Assembly: GCA_017461425.1 (NCBI GenBank)
Contig: JAFTXY010000004.1
Coordinates: 1-64,000, forward strand
DNA length: 64,000 bases
DNA from: Candidatus Gastranaerophilales bacterium
Lineage (GTDB): Bacteria > Cyanobacteriota > Vampirovibrionia > Gastranaerophilales > Gastranaerophilaceae
Reading direction: 5' to 3'
The position numbers were made by a program, and so were the translations under genes. The notes beneath the pieces were generated by a model. That model did not search any database. It was given only the letters and a program-made list of their open reading frames with translations, and was not told where the DNA came from. Shown here in pieces: positions 36,125 to 45,700 of the stretch (within the stretch, counting starts at the first letter, position 1; each line of letters begins with the position of its first letter).

Positions 36125-36871
36125 ATGAATAAAAAATCAAGAGAAGAAATAAAATTAATGCGTATGGCAGGAAACATTGTTGCTCTTGTTCATCAAGAGA
36201 TGAAAAAGGTAATAGAACCTGGTATTTCTACTCTTGAATTAGATAAAATTGCTTATGATATTATCAAAAAAAATAAAGCAATTCCGACATTTCTTGGTTA
36301 CGCTGGTTTTCCAAATACAATTTGCGCTTCAATAAATGAACAAGTGGTACATGGAATTCCATCCAAAGATGCAATTTTAAAAGAGGGCGATATTGTATCA
36401 ATTGACGTTGGCGCAACTTTCAGAGGGCTGGTTGGTGATGGCGCTTGGACATATCCTGTTGGAAAAATCGCATCAGAAGTACAAAAATTATTAGAAGCAA
36501 CCGAAAAATCTTTATTTGCTGGAATTCAACAAATGATTCCAGAAAATAGATTAGAAAATGTATCTGCTGCAATTGAAGATGTGGCTTTAGAAAATAAACT
36601 TGGAATAGTTAGACAATATGGCGGGCATGGTGTTGGAAGAAATATGCATGAAGAGCCATTTTTGTTTAATTATAGAACTAATTCAAACGTTATCATTAAG
36701 CAAAATTGCGCTATTGCAATTGAACCTATGTTGAATTTAGGTTGCGATGAAGTGCATGTTTTGTCTGATGAATGGACAGTTGTTACAGACGACAAAAAAC
36801 CGTCTGCGCATTTTGAACATACTGTTGTTGCAACGTCAGACGGTCCTTTGATTATGACTGAGTTATTGTAA
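36125..36871 (+). CDS. map: Methionine aminopeptidase, type I
   Basis: It removes the initiator methionine from new proteins. The 248-residue protein keeps all five metal ligands in their usual contexts: D in S-I-D-V-G-A near 96, D in V-G-D-G-A-W, H in G-G-H-G-V-G near 170, E in I-A-I-E-P-M near 203, and E in F-E-H-T-V near 235. AAGGA precedes the ATG. The 3' end overlaps the convergent EF-hand gene by 9 nt. Confidence 0.96.
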   Translation: MNKKSREEIKLMRMAGNIVALVHQEMKKVIEPGISTLELDKIAYDIIKKNKAIPTFLGYAGFPNTICASINEQVVHGIPSKDAILKEGDIVSIDVGATFRGLVGDGAWTYPVGKIASEVQKLLEATEKSLFAGIQQMIPENRLENVSAAIEDVALENKLGIVRQYGGHGVGRNMHEEPFLFNYRTNSNVIIKQNCAIAIEPMLNLGCDEVHVLSDEWTVVTDDKKPSAHFEHTVVATSDGPLIMTELL

Positions 36872-37567
36872 TTGATCTTCTAGTTGAAATTTTTTATAAT
36901 AGCTTTCGCCGTACATTTCTATGCTTGAAGTTGATCCTTCGACTGCATTTATAATGTATTCCAAGAACAAGCCTTGGTCATCAATGGAAAATTCGCCATT
37001 TAATCCATTTGTTTGGTTGTCGAATTGTTTATATAATTTGGCAAAATCGTCTGCATCTAGTGTATGTGTTTGTTCTTCGTCAAATAAAATATCCATTACA
37101 TCAAAAACAAATGCGGCTGTTCCTATGGTTTGTTTCATTGTTTCTGTATCGGCTTCGCCGAGACTGGATAATTCATATCTGACATATTCTTCTTGTGATA
37201 CTTTGCCATCTCCATTAGTATCAATTGTTATGACATCACCTTGTCCAAGTTTTAACAATTGAGCATTGTAGGCCTCTTTATTATTTGGGTCTTGCCCTTC
37301 CATAAAGTTAAATTGTTTTGCTGAATGGTTATAGTATTCTTGACATTGTGTTTCGAATTCTGAATAATATGTTTCCCATTCTTCCATAAGTTCTAGTTGC
37401 TTTGAAGGAGATGGGGTTGAATATATTTCGTTATCTATTTCATCCAATATGTTTGAAGTTGTTATAGCAGCACCATATTTGCTTTTGTTATCTTCTATAT
37501 GCGCTTACAAATCTTGATAAATTTTTGGTAAACCAATAGGCATGGCTGAAACATTTGTTACTGTCAT
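36863..37567 (-). pseudogene. EF-hand protein interrupted by an in-frame stop codon
   Basis: The long frame below 37447 encodes 194 residues with a canonical EF-hand loop, D-T-N-G-D-G-K-V-S-Q-E-E. It lacks a good start, since only a TTG without a Shine-Dalgarno is available. In the same frame, upstream codons run back to an ATG at 37567 preceded by AAGGA, broken only by one TAA at 37505-37507 (codon 21). The intact protein would be about 234 residues, beginning M-T-V-T-N-V-S-A-M-P. Either this strain carries a nonsense mutation (CAA or GAA to TAA), there is a base error, or translation re-starts downstream. Confidence 0.6.
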
Positions 37568-37752
37568 AATGGGGGGATCCTTTCAATATTCTCTCTTCTT
37601 GTTAGATAAATAAAAAAAATTTTCTTAAAAATATTTACTTTTTAGTTAAGAAATGTAACTTATTTATATAAAACATATATAAATTAATGAAAAAATGAAC
37701 AAAAAATCCTAAAAATCGTTTTATAATTTATAGGAATAATAAGGAAAATATT

Positions 37753-38655
37753 TTGAAAAAGATAACAATAGCTTTAATGTTATTTATGTTGTTTGGAATT
37801 AATACAAGCGCTTTTGCGTATTATTGTCATCCAAGTTGCACACATAGACATCCGCATTATTATCGCTCAAGTTATCATTATCATCATAATTCTGTTTATA
37901 TTGTAAATAGAGAATATTTTGAAGATACTCAATATTTTCCTGATTGTAAGGACCATTCTTTAATAGCTCAAACTACAGTTTATTATTATTCTGATGGTTC
38001 AAGAAGAAGCTATACTTATTATTCAATTCTAAAAGAAGATGGAACAATATTGGATTCAGGTTTAAGCGAAGTAAGACATGTTATCCAAAATAAAAAACAT
38101 TATTTCTTGGTTAGAAAGAATGGTAAATATAAAATTTTAGATTCTAATGGAATCCAATTATCAAAAAGGCAATATACAAAAATGTCTGAAGTCTTGCCAA
38201 ATATATTGCTTGTGCGTGCAGATAAAAAATATGGAATGATTGATATCCAAGAAAATGTGATAGTTCCGATAAAATATAAATCAATTGAAAAAATAGGTAC
38301 TGATATCTTTTTAACAAAATTAAATGGATATTGGGGAATAATTACATCTCAAAATGAAGTTTTGGTTAAAAATGAATATGAAAAAATTAAACTGTTGTAT
38401 GATACGTTTTTATTGAAAAAATACGGAAAATATGGATTAACTGATATTAATGGAAATATTCTATTTGAAGCAAAATACGATAAAATTAAAAAACTCGGCG
38501 AATATATTTTAATAAAAGAAAATAACGAATACCAAGTTTTAAATTCAATGGGACAGTTAATTTCTAATCAAAAATATAAAAAAGTAAGGCTCGAAAGAAA
38601 TTCTCTTGAGGGTAAAATAAAAGCTTTCTCTTGGGAAAAAATCGAGAGTTTATAG
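37753..38655 (+). CDS. Secreted WG-repeat protein
   Basis: This 300-residue protein has a Sec signal peptide (1-23, ending A-F-A) followed by a His/Tyr-rich segment (24-50) that could bind metal. The rest is built from WG-type beta repeats with the recurrent pattern K-Y-G-x-I/L-D and a following P-x-K-Y-x-x-I, about five copies between residues 110 and 285. The start is TTG, supported by AAGGA at the right distance. It is likely periplasmic or surface-exposed. Confidence 0.8.
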   Translation: MKKITIALMLFMLFGINTSAFAYYCHPSCTHRHPHYYRSSYHYHHNSVYIVNREYFEDTQYFPDCKDHSLIAQTTVYYYSDGSRRSYTYYSILKEDGTILDSGLSEVRHVIQNKKHYFLVRKNGKYKILDSNGIQLSKRQYTKMSEVLPNILLVRADKKYGMIDIQENVIVPIKYKSIEKIGTDIFLTKLNGYWGIITSQNEVLVKNEYEKIKLLYDTFLLKKYGKYGLTDINGNILFEAKYDKIKKLGEYILIKENNEYQVLNSMGQLISNQKYKKVRLERNSLEGKIKAFSWEKIESL

Positions 38656-38710
38656 TTTGTATTCCAATAAAATATAATATAAAATTATATTGAGTTTACT
38701 GGAATATGAT

Positions 38711-39352
38711 ATGAAAAAAATATTTTTAATATTAATATTTTTTCTAATGCTTCCTGTATTTGCAGCAGATAAATTGCAAGTAGAGGCACTAGAAGATTTT
38801 AATTCTGTTTTACCAAAGAAAGAATTCAAAGTTAAACTAGCTGCTGACGGTAAAATTGGAGATATTTTTCTTATTAAAGGAGATATTTTAAATTGCGTTT
38901 TGCAAAAGACAAAAGCTCCTACAAGAGCGAAACGTGATGCAAAAGCATATTTTGAAATAGATAGCTATGAAGATTCCTTAGGTTTACATAAAATTGATAC
39001 AGTATTTATTGCAAAATATGCGCAAAGAATATTATCAAAAGAAGAAATTAAAAAAATCCCTCCTAAAAGTGTTATAAAAAAAGTTGGCGGAACTGTTGCA
39101 GATTTTTTTGTTACAGGGGTTTCTTATGGCATTTCTTTTGTTGATGGTTTAATAACAAACAATGAGGAAAATCGTTTAAAATCTGGCGTTAAACAAGTTT
39201 ATGATGATTCTTTTGTTTCTTTAATTGAATATGGCGATGAAATAATTGTTAAAAAAGGCGATATTTTTTATTTTATCGTCACCGAAGATAAGGATATAAA
39301 AGCTGCTGCTGCTTCAAAACTCAATGATATCAAGATTGATTTGTCTTTGTAA
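38711..39352 (+). CDS. Secreted protein, unknown function
   Basis: From the ATG at 38711 this is a 213-residue protein with a Sec signal peptide (1-19, V-F-A-A). The mature part has a repeated small beta unit around G-D-I-F (near residues 45 and 192), perhaps two copies of an SH3-like fold, separated by a basic segment and a hydrophobic stretch (V-A-D-F-F-V-T-G-V near 130) that may touch the membrane. TATAAT lies about 35 nt upstream of the ATG. No family is recognised. Confidence 0.75.
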   Translation: MKKIFLILIFFLMLPVFAADKLQVEALEDFNSVLPKKEFKVKLAADGKIGDIFLIKGDILNCVLQKTKAPTRAKRDAKAYFEIDSYEDSLGLHKIDTVFIAKYAQRILSKEEIKKIPPKSVIKKVGGTVADFFVTGVSYGISFVDGLITNNEENRLKSGVKQVYDDSFVSLIEYGDEIIVKKGDIFYFIVTEDKDIKAAAASKLNDIKIDLSL

Positions 39353-39457
39353 ACTTTTGTTAAAAAACTTCTTTAATTCCTAAAGTTTTTTTGAATGTCT
39401 GTCGAAAAGAATTATATAGACAATAAAGAAAACAATAGACAATAAGGAGACAAAGTT

Positions 39458-39835
39458 ATGTCAGTTAATCATGTGAGTGGAAATTATTCTAATTATGGAA
39501 CAAGTTTTTCTGCTGCATCAAAAAATGCTGGTGGGGAAGCACAAGTTAAGGATGAAAGCGCAAAAGCAAATGTTGCTGCGCAAAATGCTGGCACGGAAGC
39601 TGCAATTAATGGCACTTTGGATGCGCTAGGTGTGTATGGTCAAGCATTCATTAGCAAGACCGAAAGTTTTGAAGAGCTATATAATAAAGCAATTTCTACT
39701 TTGGGAGAAGATAGAGTTGCTGATATTGAAGCCGCGATGGTAAATTTTGAAAAAGTAGCTGGAGCCGTGGATGAAGAATTACCTTGGCTTTCAGACGGAG
39801 CAAAACAAACCTTAACATCAGAAACATTCATTTAA
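39458..39835 (+). CDS. Small Ala-rich soluble protein, unknown function
   Basis: This 125-residue protein has no signal peptide. The first 45 residues are Ser/Asn/Gly/Ala-rich and probably disordered; the rest is helical. AAGGAG lies 8-13 nt before the ATG, and a terminator follows. The disordered N-terminus is of the kind seen in substrates of non-Sec secretion systems, but this is only a resemblance. Confidence 0.65.
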   Translation: MSVNHVSGNYSNYGTSFSAASKNAGGEAQVKDESAKANVAAQNAGTEAAINGTLDALGVYGQAFISKTESFEELYNKAISTLGEDRVADIEAAMVNFEKVAGAVDEELPWLSDGAKQTLTSETFI

Positions 39836-39888
39836 GTTAAGGTTAAAGAGAAGTTTTCCTTATTCTCCTCTATTGTTTAATTTTTAGT

Positions 39889-39920
39889 GCCGTTAAAGTT
39901 TTTTAACGGCTTTATTTTTT
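39889..39920 (+). terminator. Intrinsic terminator
   Basis: GCCGTTAAA (39889-39897) pairs with TTTAACGGC (39902-39910), followed by TTTATTTTTTT. It ends the transcript of the Ala-rich gene ahead of tyrS. Confidence 0.85.
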
Positions 39921-39993
39921 TATTTTGAGTGTTGTAGCTTGCTAAAACATATTGCTTTTATTAAGATTAGGTTAGATTAATAAGGAAAAGCAA

Positions 39994-41205
39994 ATGGGAA
40001 TTTTTGAAGAATTAAAGCAAAGACAATTAATTGCTCAAATTACAAACGAAGAAGAAGTTAGAAATTTAATAAATTCAGGAAAAGCAAAATTCTATATAGG
40101 TTTTGACCCAACAGCAGATTCATTACATGTTGGTCATTTTATGGCTCTATGCTTGATGAAAAGATTGCAAATGGCTGGAAATACTCCAATAGTTCTTATT
40201 GGTGGCGGTACAGGTCATATTGGCGATCCATCCGGAAGATCTGATATGCGTTCTATGATGACAAAAGAAATGATAGATAACAATTGCGAATGTTTTAAAA
40301 GGCAAATGGAGCGTTTTATTGAATTTGGCGAAGATAAAGCTATGATGGTAAATAATGCAGATTGGCTTTTAAAATTAAACTATATTGAGCTTTTAAGAGA
40401 AGTTGGCGCTTGTTTTTCTGTAAACAACATGTTGAGAGCGGAATGCTATAAACAAAGAATGGAAAAAGGTTTAAGCTTTTTGGAATTCAATTATATGATT
40501 ATGCAAGCATATGATTTCTATTATTTGAATGAAAATTATGATTGTAATCTTCAATTTGGTGGAGATGACCAATGGTCTAATATGCTTGCTGGTTCTGATT
40601 TAATCAGAAGAAAAACAGGTAAAGATGCTCATTCTATGACAATTACATTATTAATGAATTCTCAAGGCAAGAAAATGGGCAAAACCGCTTCTGGCGCTGT
40701 TTGGTTGGACAAAAATAAAACATCAGTTTATGATTTCTATCAATATTGGAGAAATGTTGAGGATGATGATGTTTTAAAATGCATAAGGATGCTTACATTC
40801 TTGCCATTAGATGAAATTGAAAAAATGGAATCTTGGCAAGGTGCTGAATTAAATAAAGCAAAAGAAATTTTAGCATATGAATTAACTTCATTAGTTCATG
40901 GCAAAGAAGAAGCTGATATTGCGCAACAATCTGCAAAAGCATTGTTTGCTGGTGGTGGAGATGATTCTAATATGCCTACAACAAAACTTTCTTTTGAGGG
41001 TGATGAAATTTCTTTAATAGATGTTTTAGTTGAAACAAAATTATGTATGAGTCGTGGCGAAGCTAAAAAATTGATACAACAAGGCGGAGTAAGTATTGAA
41101 GAAGAAAAAATATCCGATATGGGATATAAATTTATTCGAAATAACTTAGTTCATGGAGTTAAAATCAAAAAAGGAAAGAAAATTTATCATAAAGTAACTG
41201 TATAA
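39994..41205 (+). CDS. tyrS: Tyrosyl-tRNA synthetase
   Basis: This class I synthetase charges tRNA-Tyr. The 403-residue protein has the HIGH-like motif H-V-G-H-F near 47-51, the tyrosine pocket G-G-D-D-Q-W-S-N near 188-195, and the K-M-G-K-T-like loop (K-K-M-G-K-T-A-S-G near 226-234). An S4 RNA-binding domain lies at the C-terminus (about 338-400). This belongs to the longer bacterial TyrRS type (TyrZ-like). AAGGAAAA lies about 8 nt before the ATG, and a perfect hairpin follows the stop. Confidence 0.96.
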   Translation: MGIFEELKQRQLIAQITNEEEVRNLINSGKAKFYIGFDPTADSLHVGHFMALCLMKRLQMAGNTPIVLIGGGTGHIGDPSGRSDMRSMMTKEMIDNNCECFKRQMERFIEFGEDKAMMVNNADWLLKLNYIELLREVGACFSVNNMLRAECYKQRMEKGLSFLEFNYMIMQAYDFYYLNENYDCNLQFGGDDQWSNMLAGSDLIRRKTGKDAHSMTITLLMNSQGKKMGKTASGAVWLDKNKTSVYDFYQYWRNVEDDDVLKCIRMLTFLPLDEIEKMESWQGAELNKAKEILAYELTSLVHGKEEADIAQQSAKALFAGGGDDSNMPTTKLSFEGDEISLIDVLVETKLCMSRGEAKKLIQQGGVSIEEEKISDMGYKFIRNNLVHGVKIKKGKKIYHKVTV

Positions 41206-41227
41206 TTTTGAATAAAATATTGTCAAT

Positions 41228-41257
41228 AAAAAACCTCAGGATTTCCTGAGGTTTTTT
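41228..41257. terminator. Bidirectional intrinsic terminator
   Basis: A 13-bp stem (41228-41240 with 41245-41257, AAAAAACCTCAGG with its complement) has a 4-nt ATTT loop and lies between tyrS and the convergent transglycosylase gene. Confidence 0.92.
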
Positions 41258-41260
41258 AAA

Positions 41261-41821
41261 TTATAATGTTTCTGAAACAACCGTCTCTTGTATTTCTTGT
41301 ACTTCTTGTACTTCTGGTACAGGAGGTTGCGGCATTGACATTTGAACTATATTTGTTGCCTTAAAATCGTTATATTCTTTTTTAACGTTTTTAATGAAAC
41401 ATTTAGTTGCGCCAAATGGAGGAATTCCATTATATTTTGCAACGTTTCCTGGTCCTGCATTGTATGCTGCAAGAGCTAAATCAACAGAACCATATTTTTT
41501 ATATAGCATTTGATAGTATTTTAAGCCACCTTCGATATTTTCGCTAACAATATAAGGATTTACTCCTAGTTTTTTAGCTGTTGATGGAGTTAATTGGAAT
41601 AATCCAATTGCGCCTCTTGGGCTTTTTGCGCTGGTATTGAAATTAGATTCAATTTTAGCAATACTTAATGCTATGTGGGGGTCGACACCAATCTTTTGTG
41701 CTGTTTGAACAATAAGTTTTTTGGTACTTTCGTGTGGCGATTGGGCCGCTTGTGCTGTGTTAGGAGCGATAATTGCGAGGCAAAAAGCAACTAACAAAGT
41801 TTTGACTAGCTTTTTCGTCAT
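41261..41821 (-). CDS. Secreted lytic transglycosylase (SLT family)
   Basis: It cleaves peptidoglycan in the periplasm. From the ATG at 41821 (GAGGA about 9 nt upstream) it has 186 residues. The signal peptide ends A-Q-A near 26. The SLT domain shows the catalytic glutamate in S-I-A-K-I-E-S-N-F, then G-A-I-G-L-F-Q-L-T and L-A-A-Y-N-A-G-P-G. A short Pro/Glu/Val-rich tail follows. In-frame upstream codons to 41881 add 20 unlikely residues. It could provide local wall openings for envelope machines. Confidence 0.9.
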   Translation of the reverse strand: MTKKLVKTLLVAFCLAIIAPNTAQAAQSPHESTKKLIVQTAQKIGVDPHIALSIAKIESNFNTSAKSPRGAIGLFQLTPSTAKKLGVNPYIVSENIEGGLKYYQMLYKKYGSVDLALAAYNAGPGNVAKYNGIPPFGATKCFIKNVKKEYNDFKATNIVQMSMPQPPVPEVQEVQEIQETVVSETL

Positions 41822-42027
41822 AAAAAATATCCTCATTCTTGTATTAACCGGGTAAAAAACTTGATTTTGCTTTAAAACCAAGCAACAAACCCTAAGTTCT
41901 TAAACAATATATCACACAAATTCATTTTTTGCAACTTTGCTTAATAAATGGTCTATATTAACTAGTTTTGTCTGGAAAATATGTAATTAAAAATTGATTT
42001 ATTAGCTAAAGTTATAAATAATTGCGC

Positions 42028-42057
42028 TTGCTAAAAAATATAGGCTTGTGATAGAAT
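42028..42057 (+). promoter_or_regulatory. Promoter of tRNA-Ser
   Basis: TTGCTA (42028-42033) and TAGAAT (42052-42057) are separated by 18 nt and placed 13 nt before the tRNA. The rest of the 41822-42070 gap shows nothing else I can name. Confidence 0.45.
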
Positions 42058-42070
42058 TATAAAAGCGAAT

Positions 42071-42159
42071 GGAAAAATGGCCGAGTGGCTGAAGGCGGCA
42101 CCCTGCTAAGGTGTTAGGTGGAGTAATCTGCCTCGAGGGTTCGAATCCCTCTTTTTCCG
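42071..42159 (+). tRNA. serX: tRNA-Ser (anticodon GCU)
   Basis: The acceptor stem GGAAAAA pairs with TTTTTCC, followed by discriminator G at 42159. The D arm contains GGCCGAGTGGCTGAAGGC, the anticodon loop reads CTGCTAA (GCT anticodon), a long variable arm follows as in class II tRNAs, and the T arm reads GAGGGTTCGAATCCCTC. CCA is not encoded. It reads AGC/AGU codons. Confidence 0.96.
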
Positions 42160-42163
42160 AATT

Positions 42164-42194
42164 AAAACCCACTGATTAATAGTCAGTGGGTTTT
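42164..42194 (+). terminator. Intrinsic terminator of tRNA-Ser
   Basis: AAAACCCACTGA (42164-42175) pairs with TCAGTGGGTTTT (42183-42194) around a 7-nt loop. Confidence 0.88.
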
Positions 42195-42221
42195 ATAATG
42201 TAAATTATAAATAGACAGTTA

Positions 42222-42309
42222 AATTTGAAATGTCCGACAACGAAATTAAAATGATTTAAAATTCTCTCTTTTTTAGGGGGAACTTTTTTAATTTCAAATG
42301 TCGGACAAC
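42222..42309. repeat. Paired 20-bp repeats made of two odd palindromes
   Basis: Two 20-bp units (42222-42241 and 42290-42309) are identical except at two positions. Each contains ATTT-G/C-AAAT overlapping TGTC-C/G-GACA, and the only differences are the central bases of these two odd palindromes. The units are 48 nt apart, between tRNA-Ser and a small gene. They may be operators for a dimeric regulator or the remains of an integration site. The possible -35 TTGACA near 42338 lies downstream of them. Confidence 0.6.
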
Positions 42310-42385
42310 TCAAAGTAAAAAAATATAAGTACGTCCATTTTTGACATCACCTTATATATAATAATAAATAATATAAGGAATAATT

Positions 42386-42586
42386 ATGTTTATTTGTTAT
42401 AAATGTGACTATAAAGATTTATCCGATGGTAACAACGAAAGATATTGTCCTATTTGTGGGACCGATAACACAATACCTAAATGTTCTCTTATTCTGTTTT
42501 TATTATTAGTTTCTTTTATAATTGTAACTTTCGTATCATTTAATAATGATGATTTGCATTCAATAGCATTAATGTTGCTTATCTGA
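42386..42586 (+). CDS. Small zinc-ribbon membrane protein
   Basis: This 66-residue protein starts with a compact zinc ribbon (C4-x2-C7 and C21-x2-C24, in C-P-I-C-G), followed by one membrane helix (about residues 33-52) and a short tail. TAAGGA precedes the ATG. Small ribbon-plus-helix proteins are common but their roles vary. It ends with TGA and is followed by a 120-nt gap before the helicase gene. Confidence 0.7.
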   Translation: MFICYKCDYKDLSDGNNERYCPICGTDNTIPKCSLILFLLLVSFIIVTFVSFNNDDLHSIALMLLI

Positions 42587-42707
42587 AAGAAAATTTAGAT
42601 AATTATTAATATGTATTCAAAAGATACAAAATAACTTGAAACCCTTATTGTATTTATATAAAATATAATAAAATAATTAAATTTTAATTAAACATCTTGG
42701 AGTTAAA

Positions 42708-45700
42708 ATGGCAGCAGATAAACTAGGTGAGATTCTTGATAGTCTTAATGATGAACAAAAATTATGCGTTAAAAATCTTGATGGCAAATTTCTTGTTTTA
42801 GCTGGACCTGGAACAGGCAAAACTTATACTGTTATAAAAAGACTCCAAGCAATGATTTTGCAAGGTGTTAAGCCAGAGCGAATTCTTTGTATGACATATT
42901 CTCGTGCTGGTGCTGATGAGATGAAAAAAAGAGTTTTGGAAGAGTTAGATGAAAACAACAATAACGTTGAAATTCATACTTTTCATAGCTTTTGCAATAA
43001 ATTAATTGGCGAATATTCAGATGAATTCAATGTTCCAGCCTCTATTCAACTAATCCCTGATAGCATTAAAAGAGCTTTAATTAAAGAATGCATTGATGAA
43101 ATTAGTGACGCTGTGCATTATAAAAGCGAAAAAGCTAACAAGTATTCTAGTTTTGATTCAATTAAAGATGGTATTGCGTATTTAAAAAGATATCGAATTT
43201 TAGATAAGGAAGCTTGTCAACTTGAAGAAAATATCAAAAGTGATTCTGAATGGTTGCCTGCAATTGATGCTTTAGAATACGAAAGAGATAATGAACCGAA
43301 AAAAAGAAAAAATTATGAAGCAAATATTGAAAAAATTGAAATTAAAATAGCGAAAATTAGAGAACTATACCGATTTTTCAATTTATACCGAGAAAAAATG
43401 GAGCTTGGCGGTTATATCGATTATGACGATATGATTAATTATATTTTAGAAAAATTTGAATCTGACCCAAGTTTTACTCAAAACATATCAAATCAATACG
43501 ATTACATTATCGTCGATGAATATCAAGATACAAACCGCTCTCAAAACGAATTAATTTTTCATCTTGTTGATAATTCAATGAAGGGAAATGTTTTTGTAGT
43601 TGGTGATGATAAGCAAATTATCAATGCTTCTCAAGGAGCTAGAATTGATAGCATTCAAGCTTTTTGGGATAAATATAAAGATGAAATTAAATCTCCTATA
43701 AAATTTATCGAAAATAGACGTTCAACTCAAACAATTCTTGATGTTGCTAAAACCGTAGCAGAGCAAAATACAGAATTATTAGATAAAGAAATTAACTTAA
43801 AAGCAGTTAATGATGAAGTTACAGCTAAAGAAAATAAAGTTCGACTTAATATTTATTATGATGAGGCATCTCAAGCACTAGATATAGTTAAAGAAATTGA
43901 TGAATTAATAAATTCATCTTCTTGCCCAGTTGATGAAAAAACAAAAGAAAAAGATTATTCTCAAATTGCAATTTTATCAACAAGTAATGATGAATTAGCT
44001 TATTACGCCGAACAATTGCACAATAGAAATATCCCTTATGAATTAAAAGAAGGAAAAAGCATTTTTGCAATAAAATCATCTATGATTTTATACTATTACT
44101 TGCAAACATTAGTTAATCCAGATTTAAATTCAGATAAATTATTTAGGCTATTATTATTGCCGCCATTTAATATTGCAGCAGAATCTTTTAACTTATTGCA
44201 AGAAGAAAATTCCAAACATAAGAATTTTATTCTAGCTATGAAAGAAATAATTAAAAAAGAAGAAGCACCAAATGATATTAAAAAATTCATTGAAACTTAT
44301 GAATATTTAAGAAACACAATGTTAAGTGGCGAAACTGTTTATAGAATAGTTGCGCAGTGTGCATCAAAAACTGGCATTTTAGACTTTTTCTTTAATTTTG
44401 AAACAAATAAACTTGAAAATACTTTAGCTCTAAAAAGATTGCTAGATGAAGCATACACTTATTCAACACAATTTAAAAAAGTCAATTTAGAAGATTTTGT
44501 TGAATATTTAGATATGCTTCAAAATGATAAAATCGATTTAAAAATTGAAAAAGATTCAATAAAAATGAATGCAATTCAATTAACAACATATCAAAGCTCA
44601 AAAGGTTTAGAATATGAATATGTTTATATGCCATCTTTAAAATCGAGCAAGTGGGAAAGTTGTTCTCGTCCAATAATTAAACCACCTGTTCCTTTGTCAA
44701 AAGAGGATGAAAGAGATGAAGCTACTTGGAAAACATATAAATTAGCAGACAAAATTAACAAAATGTATGTTGGTATGACAAGAGCAAAACACACTTTGAG
44801 GCTTTCATATGTTGGAACAAGTGCCGAAGATGGACATAGCGCATTATTAAAAGTTCAAGAAATTCCTGAAAAATTATTAGAAATAAATAACTATTGCGAA
44901 GAAAAAAATGAACCTCAAATTTATAATTGGGCAAATGCGCTAACTATTAAAGAATATGATTATGTTAGAGATTTCAAATCAAATATTGATAGTGCAATTT
45001 CAGAAATAAAATATTATTCTCCATCTTTAATAAATCCATACTTAAAGTGCCCAAGGATGTTTTTCTTTGATAAAATCTTAGGTTTAAGTTCTCCTAATTT
45101 TTCAATTCCAGATTCAATGAATTTTGGTTTAGCTGTTCATAAAGCTTGTGAAAATGCGGTTGAATATGCTATTAAAAATAAAACGTTTTATGATAGTGAA
45201 ACTTTTGTTAAAGATGTTGAATGTCAAATTGATAAATTTGCTTTTTCATCTTTAAATCAAAGAGAACAATATAAAACAATAGCTCAAACATCAATAAAAG
45301 AATTTTTTGAAAAAGATTTAAGCTTAGCTGATATTGATGCTGTTTATAATATTGAGCAAGATATCATAGCTGATTTTGAAGGAGTTCAATTTAAAGGGCT
45401 TCCAGATAGAGTGAATTTAGTTGATGGAAAATTTAGAATTTATGATTATAAAACAGGTAGAGCAAAAACTAAAAAAGAAATCTGTTTAACTGATTCTAAT
45501 GATGAAAAGTTGGGAATCCACGAAGATTACTATATTCAAATGGGTTTATATAAATATTTCTTAGAAAAAACTAAAGGAATAGAAGTAGAAGAAACGACAT
45601 TTTTATTCCCACAAGAATATGATAAATCTTGTACAATTTATTATTCAAAAGAAGATATGGAGCTTGTTTTAGATAAATATAGAAAAGCGATTAAAGGTAT

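Noticed and set aside
41882-42027. Riboswitch upstream of the lytic transglycosylase
   Set aside because: I could not find the conserved stems of ydaO-type or other known elements; the stretch is AT-rich with no clear structure.
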